Source: CAZLMF01 sp964560565 | GTDB taxonomy: Bacteria; Bacillota; Clostridia; Oscillospirales; Ruminococcaceae | Reading direction: 5' to 3' | Length of the DNA: 33,787 bases | Assembly: GCA_964560565.1 (NCBI GenBank) | Contig: CAZLMF010000009.1 | Location: forward strand, 1-33,787 | In this document: positions 23,480 through 31,545 of the stretch, one piece after another | Layout of the letters: every line of letters begins with the position of its first letter | Numbering within the stretch: position 1 is the stretch's first letter | Program-made: the position numbers and the translations under genes | Notes under the pieces: model-generated | Seen by the model: the letters and a program-made list of their open reading frames with translations, nothing else | What the model was told of the DNA's origin: nothing | The model's database searches: none

Positions 23480-25006
23480 TTACTTAGTTGCAGTCTTAGG
23501 AGTACCATTCTTGACTCTGCGTAGCCATACATAGAAGTTAGGCAGTTTGGTAACCAAGAAACGCTTTAGCCCTGAAATAAAACCTGATTTAACATCAGAG
23601 CAGAAATTGAGAAATTTGCGAGGGGTGTACTTGCTGACAAATACTCTGTCAAGCCATTTTTCATAGCGCTTGCCAAGCCATTTCGGCATTTTGCGCGCAC
23701 GCTTATAAGACTTGAGAAAGTGCAGGAAGTAGTTCGAGGCAAAAAGCACCTCATGCTCAGGGAAGTTCTCCTGCTTTAGTGCAACCTTTGTATCGGGGGG
23801 TATAACATCAGGCAAAAAGCCTGCTTCCTTAGCGATATCGCGCAACACTGTCATTGGGTATGGGTAAAAGATATTGGGGATTACTCTGTCTGCATCAAGG
23901 TCTACGTTTAGCTTTATTGTTTTTAGCGCTTTATGTAGGTCCTCATGAGGTAGCCCTACTATGTTATAGGTTAGGGAGGTGATACCATACTTTCTAAACC
24001 AAGAAAATGCGTTTTTCATCTGCTCATCTGTCATCATTCGGCGCAGGTACTTGCGGCGGATTTCTTCATCACCGGATTCAACGCCCACATCAATCATGTA
24101 GCATCCGGCCTCTGCCATGCGGCGAATTGTGTCCTCTGTCATAATGTCTAGGCGCAAATTCCCAGTAAAGGGCAGGTGGATACGCTCCTTATACATCTCA
24201 ATAAAAGTATCAAACCAGTCTGAATACATATTAAAAATCGCATCACGGAAGTTGATAAACTCAATCCATGGGTACTTTTCAAGCAGGGTTTCAAGATACA
24301 AAATCGCATTTTCCGGCGAACGGAAGCGCGCATAATGCTTTTTGTTAGGATATACCTGTCTAAACTGCGAGTTGCCGCAGTAGGTACAGCTGAACAAGCA
24401 GCCTCTTGACATCATGACAATTGCTGCCTTTGTGCGGCAATGCGCAAGGTTTGGGTAATCAAAGAGGTCAAAGTCGGGGATTGGCAGCTCATCAAGGTTT
24501 TCAATCAGCGGTGCGACAGGATTGCGGATAATTTCGCCGTTTACCTTAAAGTACATGCTTTGTATATCGTAGAAGTTGCCCTCAAAAAAGCGGTCGCAAA
24601 GCTCCCTCGTGGGATATTCGCCCTCGCCTATGCAAACCGCGTCAATGCCCTCGCAAGCAAGCACCTCATCAGGGACAAGTGTGCAATGATAGCCGCCGCA
24701 GTATACAAAAGCATTAGTGGCTTCCTTAGTCCAGATAGCCATTTGCTGAACTTCCTCAAAAGCGGTGGTGCGAGTTGAAAATCCGATTAGGTCATAGCCC
24801 TTATCACGGATTTTCTCTTGGAATTCTTCCTTAGTGTGAGCGTAGAAAAGATGCAGTAGCGATACGCTATGCCCTGCTGCTTTTAAAACAGCGGATATTG
24901 AAGCAAGTCCCTCGCTGTAATTCCCCCCTGAATTTTTTGATTTAGAGCTCCATTCAAAATAGTCGGGGTAAACCAGGAGCACATTTGCCTTTTTGGTATT
25001 TTCCAT
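23480..25006 (-). CDS. B12-binding-domain radical SAM protein
   Basis: The 508 residues have a cobalamin-binding-like N-terminal domain (about 8-140) with GFSTRTTAFEEV and GGYHCTLVPDEVL, then a radical SAM domain with the iron-sulfur motif CLFSCTYC (C203, C207, C210) and VGVESGDEEIRRKYLRR. The canonical DxHxxG cobalamin ligand motif is not seen, as in many relatives. The last 70 residues are basic and aromatic and may bind a membrane. Such proteins carry out methylations or rearrangements on lipids, cofactors or natural products; the substrate is unknown. The start is ATG 25006, 9 bases after AAAGGA; an upstream TTG would touch that site. A good promoter lies at 25065-25093. Confidence 0.9.
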   Translation of the reverse strand: MENTKKANVLLVYPDYFEWSSKSKNSGGNYSEGLASISAVLKAAGHSVSLLHLFYAHTKEEFQEKIRDKGYDLIGFSTRTTAFEEVQQMAIWTKEATNAFVYCGGYHCTLVPDEVLACEGIDAVCIGEGEYPTRELCDRFFEGNFYDIQSMYFKVNGEIIRNPVAPLIENLDELPIPDFDLFDYPNLAHCRTKAAIVMMSRGCLFSCTYCGNSQFRQVYPNKKHYARFRSPENAILYLETLLEKYPWIEFINFRDAIFNMYSDWFDTFIEMYKERIHLPFTGNLRLDIMTEDTIRRMAEAGCYMIDVGVESGDEEIRRKYLRRMMTDEQMKNAFSWFRKYGITSLTYNIVGLPHEDLHKALKTIKLNVDLDADRVIPNIFYPYPMTVLRDIAKEAGFLPDVIPPDTKVALKQENFPEHEVLFASNYFLHFLKSYKRARKMPKWLGKRYEKWLDRVFVSKYTPRKFLNFCSDVKSGFISGLKRFLVTKLPNFYVWLRRVKNGTPKTATK

Positions 25007-25064
25007 TGGTAGCAATCCTTTTCTTTCAATAAATTTATGTCAGTATAAATATTGCATTTCTTAT

Positions 25065-25093
25065 ATTATAACGCTATGTATTAATAAAAACAA
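25065..25093 (-). promoter_or_regulatory. promoter of the radical SAM gene
   Basis: On the minus strand TTGTTT (25088-25093) and a perfect TATAAT (25065-25070) are separated by 17 bases. Transcription would start about 50 bases before the ATG at 25006. Confidence 0.75.
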
Positions 25094-25184
25094 GGGATAA
25101 AGGAGTAAACAATTATTTAACACTGAAAAAAATATAAAAAGATATGACAATACGGCAAGCATTACTGCCTACCGCATCATCAAA

Positions 25185-25210
25185 GGAAGTATCGAATAGA
25201 GGAAGTATCG
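25185..25210 (+). repeat. two 10-bp direct repeats GGAAGTATCG
   Basis: Identical copies at 25185-25194 and 25201-25210, with a 16-base period, lie in the middle of the long divergent intergenic region. A binding site for a dimeric regulator is possible; chance in AT-rich DNA is less likely for an exact 10-mer, but not excluded. Confidence 0.55.
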
Positions 25211-25458
25211 TTTTTAGACGTTGGGCATCATAATAAAAATTAGTAAATACCGCGTCTACTTATAATAACCATTTAAAAATCGATTATGTGACGCGAAAAT
25301 GAAAAGTTTTTTTAATTCTACACATATCACAAAAACGACATTGTTTTGTTGTGCAGCATTACAGGGTACATTCAAGCCATAAGTGGCGTTATATTATCTA
25401 ACAACATAATATGTACCAAATACAGACATAAAACGGAAAACACCAACGGAGGGGAAAA

Positions 25459-26490
25459 ATGATTACTATTTCACTTGCAATGATTGTAAGAAATGAGGAG
25501 AAAAACCTTGCACATTGTCTTGATTCTGTGATGGCTGCTATTGATGAGCTTATAATCATCGACACAGGCTCTACCGACGCAACAAAGGAAATTGCAGCTC
25601 ACTACACTGATAAAATATACGACTTCACATGGATAGATGACTTTTCCAAGGCACGCAACTACTCCTTTTCTAAAGCAACCTGCGACTATATAATGTGGCT
25701 TGACGCCGATGATGTCATTGCGCCTAAGGATTTAGCGAAGCTGCAAGCCCTAAAGGAAAGCCTTGACACTCAAATTGATGCTGTGTTAATGCCCTATAAC
25801 GTGGGCTTTGATGAGGACGGGGTGGTTGTGTTCTCCTACTTACGTGAGCGCCTGTTAAAGCGTGAGCGTGGCTACACATGGTCAGAGCCTGTCCACGAGG
25901 CAATCCCGCTATACGGCAAGCTTCTCAAGTCCGATATATGCATTACCCACACAAAAGCAACACCAACAGACAGCAAGCGCAACCTTAATATATACCGCCG
26001 CATGATAGAGCAAGGAGAAAAGCTTTCCCTGCGTGGCACTCTTTATTATGCCCGTGAGCTTAAGGCAAATGGCGAACCGGAATTTGCGGCGGAGCAGTTC
26101 GAATCCTTTTTATCTGCCAATGGAAGTTGGTCGGAGGACTGTATTCGTGCTTGCTGTGAGTGTGCACAGTGCGAAACAGCACTTGGAAAGCTTGACAAAG
26201 TGCCATTAACCCTAATGCGCTCCTTTACCTATGACACACCCAGAGCAGAGGCGTGCTGTCTGCTAGGTGAGCATTATAAGCAGGCAAGCAGACTAAAGGA
26301 CGCAATATTCTGGTATGAGCTTGCCCTATCCCTAAAATGCCCACAGGGTTGCGTATTTGTGCTCCCATACTACTATGACTATATCCCCTGCAAGGAGTTA
26401 AGCCTCTGCTATGAGCTTTCAGGGGATAAAAAAAGGTCAAAAGCATACGAAATCCTTGCAAACATTTATAAGGATAAACACAAAGCATAA
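25459..26490 (+). CDS. family-2 glycosyltransferase with C-terminal helical repeat region
   Basis: The 343 residues begin with a GT-A fold of GT2 type: SLAMIVRNEEKNL, the nucleotide-binding IIDTGSTD (33-40) and the metal-binding LDADD (81-85). These features are close to those of SunS-like and other bacterial GT2 enzymes that use UDP-sugars. After about residue 190 the protein becomes helical with TPR-like spacing (YYARELKANGEPEFAAEQFE; ACCLLGEHYKQASRLKDAIFWYE), probably for acceptor or partner binding. There is no membrane segment. The ATG follows GGAGGGG. The acceptor (peptide, lipid or glycan) cannot be told. It is a single-gene unit with its own terminator and diverges from the radical SAM gene. 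Confidence 0.9.
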   Translation: MITISLAMIVRNEEKNLAHCLDSVMAAIDELIIIDTGSTDATKEIAAHYTDKIYDFTWIDDFSKARNYSFSKATCDYIMWLDADDVIAPKDLAKLQALKESLDTQIDAVLMPYNVGFDEDGVVVFSYLRERLLKRERGYTWSEPVHEAIPLYGKLLKSDICITHTKATPTDSKRNLNIYRRMIEQGEKLSLRGTLYYARELKANGEPEFAAEQFESFLSANGSWSEDCIRACCECAQCETALGKLDKVPLTLMRSFTYDTPRAEACCLLGEHYKQASRLKDAIFWYELALSLKCPQGCVFVLPYYYDYIPCKELSLCYELSGDKKRSKAYEILANIYKDKHKA

Positions 26491-26497
26491 AGAATAA

Positions 26498-26524
26498 AAA
26501 GCGGGCGGATAATCCGCCCGCTTT
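26498..26524. terminator. bidirectional terminator between convergent genes
   Basis: A perfect 12-bp, very GC-rich stem (AAAGCGGGCGGA with TCCGCCCGCTTT, loop TAA) lies between the glycosyltransferase and the LysM-GH18 gene, ending both. Confidence 0.93.
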
Positions 26525-26526
26525 GC

Positions 26527-27810
26527 TTATAACATTTTTACTACATCATAGAGGGATTCGAGCACCAGCCAATTTTGAGGGAAGAATGAGCCTATTGTCC
26601 AGTAGCTTACCCCCTCAAGCTCATATTCCCCTGCAAGCATAAGCTTTGCAAATATACTGCGAGCGTCTTCAAACCACACCACACGCTGTCTGCCGTCACT
26701 GCCATAGTAGTTGAAGTAGGGAGCTTGTGAAAGTTCATCAAACATTATATTTGCGCCCACCCTTGCTGCAAGATCAACTGCCCCTACATTCGTGACAGTT
26801 GTCGCCGCAGTGCCTTCCTCATAGGGGAGAATCCACTCATAGCCATAGTTTGGTATACCCATAAGGATTTTATCTCGTGGTATTGCCGTCACCGCATATT
26901 GAATTACTTTTTCTACTTCATTTATAGGCGCAACCGCCATTGGAGGGCCATAGGTGTAGCCCCACTCGTAAGTCATTATGATGACATGGTCAACAATTTG
27001 CCCATGAGCAACATAATCATGCCCCTCATAGAGCAGACCCTCTTGGTCGCCGCTAAGTTTAGGCGCAACAGCAGTGCTTACTGTGTAGCCCAGCGGATGG
27101 AGAATATCGGTTATTTTGCGCAAAAATGCGTTATAGCTTTCTATATCTTCAGGGAAGATATATTCAAAGTCCACATCAAGACCAAAGTAGTTCTTGGTTT
27201 CAAGGGTGTAGACAATATTCTCAATAAGCCTGTTTTGTACCTCCATATCGTTTAGGAGGATATGAGCAAGGTCAGAATCAAAGCTGCCACCCTCGGGCAT
27301 ATTTGTAATCACCATAAGGGGTGCTACATTCGCCGATCTTGCTGCCGCAATAAGCGGCTCGTCATCTATATCCACAAGGTTTCCATCATTATGAATCTGG
27401 TAGCTGAAAATGGACAGGTAGGTCAAGTGGGGAAGGGTTTTCCACAGCACACCCATATTTATATTTGGGAATGCGTAGCCGTTCACGGCCAAATTGCCGA
27501 GATCCTCATTTATAGTGACTGGAATGCTTAGTAAAAGCCCGGGGTTAATTATCGACGGGTTTTGGACTTGCGGATTAGCGGTAAGCAAATCATAAACACT
27601 AATGCTATACATTCTTGCAATGGAGTAAATGGTATCCCCCCTTCTCACTGTATAGGTGACCTCATCTGTTAAAAGTACGAGGGTCTGTCCTATGACAAGC
27701 CTATTAGGGTTATTAAGCTCATTGTCACGGATAATCTTAGCCGTAGGGACACCATACCGACGGGAAATTGAATAAAGGGAATCGCCAGGGGCAACCACAT
27801 ATATAACCAT
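26527..27810 (-). CDS. LysM-GH18 protein (YaaH/SleL-like spore peptidoglycan hydrolase family)
   Basis: The 427 residues contain two LysM peptidoglycan-binding domains (about 3-47 and 52-97) and a GH18 chitinase-like barrel (about 110-427). The catalytic signature DxxDxDxE reads GLDVDFE with the acid E216. The architecture matches spore-germination and cortex-fragment hydrolases such as YaaH and SleL, which cleave N-acetylglucosaminyl bonds in spore peptidoglycan. As in those proteins there is no signal peptide. I chose ATG 27810, 6 bases after GAGGTG; a GTG at 27819 is part of that site. The gene stands alone on the minus strand. A spore role is inferred from family architecture only. Confidence 0.92.
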   Translation of the reverse strand: MVIYVVAPGDSLYSISRRYGVPTAKIIRDNELNNPNRLVIGQTLVLLTDEVTYTVRRGDTIYSIARMYSISVYDLLTANPQVQNPSIINPGLLLSIPVTINEDLGNLAVNGYAFPNINMGVLWKTLPHLTYLSIFSYQIHNDGNLVDIDDEPLIAAARSANVAPLMVITNMPEGGSFDSDLAHILLNDMEVQNRLIENIVYTLETKNYFGLDVDFEYIFPEDIESYNAFLRKITDILHPLGYTVSTAVAPKLSGDQEGLLYEGHDYVAHGQIVDHVIIMTYEWGYTYGPPMAVAPINEVEKVIQYAVTAIPRDKILMGIPNYGYEWILPYEEGTAATTVTNVGAVDLAARVGANIMFDELSQAPYFNYYGSDGRQRVVWFEDARSIFAKLMLAGEYELEGVSYWTIGSFFPQNWLVLESLYDVVKML

Positions 27811-27904
27811 ACAATGCACCTCACATATCTGCTGTTAATTTGGGTTACTTCTATAAACCAATATATGCGATAGTGGTGTTCATAAGAACAGCGGACATCA
27901 TACC

Positions 27905-27934
27905 AAGTGAGAAATGCATATACATTACTCACTT
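27905..27934. promoter_or_regulatory. 30-bp inverted repeat between divergent genes
   Basis: Arms AAGTGAGAAATG and CATTACTCACTT pair over 12 positions with one mismatch around the centre CATATA. It lies 95 bases before the LysM-GH18 start and 76 bases before the phosphodiesterase start, where an operator for both would be expected. It has no T-run and so is not a typical terminator. Confidence 0.55.
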
Positions 27935-28009
27935 CATATGTAAATTTTACGCTTACAGATGCAAGATGAAACTTTTTGTGTTATTATAGAAAAAAGGAGT
28001 GGAAACGCC

Positions 28010-29260
28010 GTGAACACAGACACCGAAAAAGCAACTAAAAAAAAGCATCTTATGCTTATATCTCTTGATGCAGTTTCAAGCGATGACCTTAAACTGCTTA
28101 GTAAGCTGCCGAATTTCGTAAAGCTTATGAGCAAAGGCACACTTGTCTGTGATGTAAGCTCTGTATTCATTTCCAACACCTACCCTGCGCACACTTCCAT
28201 CATTACAGGTGTTCATCCTAATAAGCATGGACTTTGGGATAATGTCAATACCGACCTTCGCAAGGAGTATTCCGACTGGCGTTATAATGCCAATGAAGTG
28301 CTAGCACCAACTCTATATCAACATGCCGCAAGGAATGGCTACAAAGTCTGCTCGATTATGTACCCTGTTACAGGGGGCGCAAAAAGCATACGCTACAATC
28401 TCCCTGAAATCCCCGGGAATATGAACATACTTCGCAGGGCGTGGATAATGCTAACAAAGGGCAGTACAGGTTACACACTAAGCTCCATACTAAGGAATAT
28501 AAAAGACTTTAAGGGGATAAATGAGCCTGAGCTTGATAACTTTACTACAAGAATAGCGTGTGATACGATAATACGCAAAAAGCCTAATGTGTTAATGCTT
28601 CACCTTATCGATGCCGACACCCAAAAGCATGATTTCGGCCCTGAAAGTGAGCAGGCTTATGATGCAATTCGCCGACACGATAAAAGGCTTGGGGACATTA
28701 TGAATGCCCTTGAAAAGGCAGGGATATATGAGGACACCTCCTTTATAGTTTTCAGCGACCACGGCTGCTTGCCGGTAAAAGCCGCAGTGAATCCAAACAG
28801 CATACTGCGTGAGAACGGTCTTATCCGCTATAAGGGTAAAAAGGTCAAAGATTACGATTGCTACTTTCATATCGCAGGGGGAACGGCATTTCTAAAGCTT
28901 TGCAACCCTCAAAAGGAAATGCAGGTGCAAAGCGTAATAGAAAAAATGCAAAGCGCACCCTATTTCGGCAGATTTTTAACCGATGAGGAAATGGAAATCA
29001 GCGGCGCTAAGCGCTTTGGAGGCTTTACGCTGGGCATTGAGGCGGCGGAGGGCTATAGCTTTGGCAAGCACAAGCCCGGTCAGCATGGATACGGGCTAAA
29101 GCGAGAGGGATATAACCCCTTTTACCTTGCGGTATCCGATAAAATCCCTAAGGGCGAAACCCTATATGGAGGCTGTATAACCGACATATGTCCTTTGGCA
29201 GCGGACATTTTAAATATACCTAAATGGGATATGGACGGAAAAAACAGATTGGAGATGTAG
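28010..29260 (+). CDS. alkaline-phosphatase superfamily, type I phosphodiesterase/nucleotide pyrophosphatase-like protein
   Basis: The 416-residue protein has the metal-site pattern of NPP-type enzymes: ISLDAVS (D20), the nucleophile segment SNTYPAHTSIITG (T57), HLIDADTQKHDFG (Asp and His ligands), FSDHG, and a late HKPGQHGYG. These enzymes hydrolyse phosphodiesters or phosphate monoesters; the substrate is unknown. There is no clear signal peptide, so it appears cytosolic, unlike many ectoenzymes of the family. The start is GTG 28010, 10 bases after AAGGAG; an upstream ATG at 27959 would place that site inside the gene. Its stop is one base before the ATG of the MFS transporter, so the two are probably co-translated. 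Confidence 0.87.
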   Translation: MNTDTEKATKKKHLMLISLDAVSSDDLKLLSKLPNFVKLMSKGTLVCDVSSVFISNTYPAHTSIITGVHPNKHGLWDNVNTDLRKEYSDWRYNANEVLAPTLYQHAARNGYKVCSIMYPVTGGAKSIRYNLPEIPGNMNILRRAWIMLTKGSTGYTLSSILRNIKDFKGINEPELDNFTTRIACDTIIRKKPNVLMLHLIDADTQKHDFGPESEQAYDAIRRHDKRLGDIMNALEKAGIYEDTSFIVFSDHGCLPVKAAVNPNSILRENGLIRYKGKKVKDYDCYFHIAGGTAFLKLCNPQKEMQVQSVIEKMQSAPYFGRFLTDEEMEISGAKRFGGFTLGIEAAEGYSFGKHKPGQHGYGLKREGYNPFYLAVSDKIPKGETLYGGCITDICPLAADILNIPKWDMDGKNRLEM

Positions 29261-29261
29261 T

Positions 29262-30779
29262 ATGAACAAGCTCAATAAAGTTGAAAAAAGCTGGATAATG
29301 TACGACTGGGCAAACTCCGTTTATGCAACAATTATCATGGCAGCAGTGTTCCCGATTTATTTCTCCACAGTTGCTAAAGCAAATGGAATGGCAGGGGATG
29401 TCTACTGGGGCTATGCAACTTCCATCGCCACCTTTGCAGTGGCAATTTCAGCACCTATCATCGGCGCAATAGGCGACTTCAAGGGCATGAAAAAGCGTCT
29501 GTTCTCGGTATTTCTATTTGCAGGCACAGCATTTACGCTTATAATGGCACTTACAGATAAGCCAATGCTTATGCTGGTGGGTTATGCAGTATCCTATATA
29601 GGTTATGCAGGTGCAAACCTATGCTATGATAGCTTCCTTACCGACGTTACCACCCATGAAAAAATGGACAAGGTCTCCGCTTATGGCTTTGCAATGGGCT
29701 ATATAGGAGGCAGCACAATACCGTTTCTAATTTCCATTGCTCTTATCACCTTCGGCTCTAGAATTGGTATTGATAACCCCCTTGCGGTTAAAATATCAGT
29801 TGTAATAACAAGCATATGGTGGGCGCTATTTTCCATTCCGATTTTGCGCAATGTCAAGCAGGTATATTACGTGGAGCGCCCAACCTCAGGTTTTACATCC
29901 CATATATTTGCAAACATAAAGACAACTCTGGGTGCAATTGTTAGGGATAAAAAGCTGCTGTTTTTCCTCCTTGCTTACTTCTTCTACATAGACGGAGTTG
30001 GGACTATCATTCACATGGCAACCTCCTACGGCAGTACATTAGGACTGGGGACAACAGGCATGATACTTGCTTTGCTTGTGACGCAGATTGTAGCAGTTCC
30101 TTGTTCGATACTTTTCAGCAAGTTTTCAAGCAAGATAGGCACAATTAAAATGCTGCTTATTGGTATTGCGATTTATATAGTTGTATGCGTACTGGGCTTC
30201 TTTATGGGATTTTTCCTCGAGCCACAGCAGGAAACCTATGAAATTGAATTTATGCAGGTTATTGACTCGGCAGGTCAGGGACTTGACAGCGATACCCTTG
30301 AAAGTGTGAAAAGGGACGGACTATCTATCATATCAGTTGATTCAAGGGCGGAGGAATTCTCAAACAAGCTTGACGATGCCTACGAGCTTACCACCAATAC
30401 AGCCGCAATTGATTCAATCCGAGCTGCCGCAAACACATTCCTAACCGACACTTCAAAATCAAAGGACTATGACAATGCATTGGGCTTTTCAAGCATGATG
30501 TTCTGGGCACTTGCGGTGCTTGTCGGCACTTCACAGGGCGGAATGCAAGCCCTTTCACGCTCATACTTCGGCAAGCTTATCCCCCCTGAGCGCTCCAACG
30601 AATTCTTTGGATTTTTTGATATATTCGGCAAGTTTGCAGCGGTCATGGGCCCTGCACTTTATGCGCTGTTTGCAGGCTGGACAGGCCGCTCCTCAATGGG
30701 TATTCTAAGCTTGGTACTCCTATTCTTAGTCGGCGGTGCAATATTGATTATCTACCGAAAAGACTTTGCTAGGGAATAA
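29262..30779 (+). CDS. UMF1/Atg22-like MFS transporter with an inserted soluble domain
   Basis: The 505-residue membrane protein starts VEKSWIMYDWANSVYATIIMAAVFPIYF, the UMF1 (Atg22-like) signature of the major facilitator superfamily, and has about twelve membrane segments in all. Between the segments around 296-318 and 406-425 it carries about 87 polar residues (319-405; EPQQETYEIEFMQVIDSAGQG to TSKSKDYDNA). This insert looks like a folded soluble domain. The later SQGGMQALSRSYFGKLIPPERSNEFFGFF is typical of the family. Fungal Atg22 exports amino acids from the vacuole; bacterial substrates are poorly known. A GGAG site precedes the ATG, one base after the phosphodiesterase stop. It ends at the strong palindromic terminator. 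Confidence 0.9.
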   Translation: MNKLNKVEKSWIMYDWANSVYATIIMAAVFPIYFSTVAKANGMAGDVYWGYATSIATFAVAISAPIIGAIGDFKGMKKRLFSVFLFAGTAFTLIMALTDKPMLMLVGYAVSYIGYAGANLCYDSFLTDVTTHEKMDKVSAYGFAMGYIGGSTIPFLISIALITFGSRIGIDNPLAVKISVVITSIWWALFSIPILRNVKQVYYVERPTSGFTSHIFANIKTTLGAIVRDKKLLFFLLAYFFYIDGVGTIIHMATSYGSTLGLGTTGMILALLVTQIVAVPCSILFSKFSSKIGTIKMLLIGIAIYIVVCVLGFFMGFFLEPQQETYEIEFMQVIDSAGQGLDSDTLESVKRDGLSIISVDSRAEEFSNKLDDAYELTTNTAAIDSIRAAANTFLTDTSKSKDYDNALGFSSMMFWALAVLVGTSQGGMQALSRSYFGKLIPPERSNEFFGFFDIFGKFAAVMGPALYALFAGWTGRSSMGILSLVLLFLVGGAILIIYRKDFARE

Positions 30780-30793
30780 GCAGACATAAAACT

Positions 30794-30823
30794 AAAGCGA
30801 ATGAGTATATACTCATTCGCTTT
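30794..30823. terminator. palindromic bidirectional terminator
   Basis: A perfect 30-base palindrome (AAAGCGAATGAGTAT and its complement) is followed by six more T on the plus strand. It separates the UMF1 transporter gene from maf, whose 3' ends face each other. Confidence 0.92.
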
Positions 30824-30830
30824 TTTGTTT

Positions 30831-31406
30831 TTAACCTCTCCAATAAGGCTCAAACCCTAATTCCAAAAGGCTTTTATAAAGCCTTTGCACAGGCAGCCCC
30901 ACTACATTGAAGTAATCACCTGTTATCCCCTCAACAAAGATAGCGGCTTTCCCTTGGATACCGTATGCACCCGCTTTATCCATAGGTTCGCCTGTTTTGA
31001 CGTAGCTTTCAACTTCTTGCTCATCAAGTGTGCGAAACTTCACCTTTGTCCCCTCGTAAAACTGTATATTGCCTGCTTGGCAAGACAGATACACCCCTGT
31101 GTAGACCATATGCTCACGACTAGACAGCATTCTTAGCATTTTATAAGCGTGTTCAGCGCTTTCAGGCTTGCCGAGGATTTCACCGTCAAGGGATACAATG
31201 GTGTCACAGCCGATAACGCAGCTATTCGGATATTCGGCTTGAACAGCCTTAGTCTTTTCGTAAGCAAGTTGCATAGCATTTTCTTGCGGTGAAAGCAGGG
31301 GACTAATTACCTCTTTGGCGGGCTTTGTGACGACTGTAAACTCAAAGGGCAAGAGCGACATAAGCTCTTTTCTGCGTGGTGATGCAGAGGCAAGGATAAT
31401 ATCCAT
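30831..31406 (-). CDS. maf: Maf family nucleoside triphosphate pyrophosphatase
   Basis: Maf proteins hydrolyse non-canonical or modified nucleoside triphosphates (dTTP/UTP or m7GTP subfamilies) and can affect septum formation. The 191 residues show the signature ILASASPRRKELM (4-16), then the catalytic-site regions VIGCDTIVSLDGEILGKP and MDKAGAYGIQGKAAIFVEGITGDYFNVVGLP. The subfamily is probably the dTTP/UTP type, but this is not firm. ATG 31406 follows AAGGA at good spacing. A minus-strand promoter lies at 31457-31486, so maf is its own unit. Confidence 0.96.
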   Translation of the reverse strand: MDIILASASPRRKELMSLLPFEFTVVTKPAKEVISPLLSPQENAMQLAYEKTKAVQAEYPNSCVIGCDTIVSLDGEILGKPESAEHAYKMLRMLSSREHMVYTGVYLSCQAGNIQFYEGTKVKFRTLDEQEVESYVKTGEPMDKAGAYGIQGKAAIFVEGITGDYFNVVGLPVQRLYKSLLELGFEPYWRG

Positions 31407-31456
31407 TAAATCATTCCTTAAGTTATATATTAATATGTGCTTTTTTAGACCATACT

Positions 31457-31486
31457 ATTATACAATATCGAAAGAGCAAAATACAA
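31457..31486 (-). promoter_or_regulatory. promoter of maf
   Basis: On the minus strand TTGTAT (31481-31486) and TATAAT (31457-31462) are 18 bases apart. The start would lie near 31450, about 45 bases before the maf ATG. Confidence 0.65.
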
Positions 31487-31505
31487 CTTTAATATGCTCA
31501 GATAT

Positions 31506-31537
31506 AAAAACAGACGGCGTTTGCGCCGTCTGTTTTT
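31506..31537. terminator. terminator of the MacB-like ABC cluster
   Basis: A perfect 14-bp stem (AAAAACAGACGGCG with its complement, loop TTTG) with T-rich flanks lies 9 bases after the minus-strand ABC permease stop. It separates that cluster from the maf promoter. Confidence 0.93.
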
Positions 31538-31545
31538 ATACTTAA

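Larger units (their letters stand above)
25007..25458. other. AT-rich divergent intergenic region (about 450 bases)
   Basis: This is the only gap of more than 300 bases. It holds the minus-strand promoter of the radical SAM gene near its left end, a pair of 10-bp direct repeats at 25185 and 25201, and the ribosome binding site of the glycosyltransferase at its right end. I see no convincing promoter for the glycosyltransferase, no terminator and no riboswitch-like structure. A 29-codon frame at 25144 lacks a ribosome binding site. The long spacing suggests upstream control or a non-coding transcript, but nothing proves it. Confidence 0.6.

Noticed and set aside
25144..25233. 29-codon frame in the long intergenic region
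   Set aside because: No ribosome binding site, no conserved-looking motif, and short enough to occur by chance; kept only as a note.
26899..27255. Plus-strand frame opposite the LysM-GH18 gene
   Set aside because: No ribosome binding site; the GH18 frame on the other strand has full family motifs.
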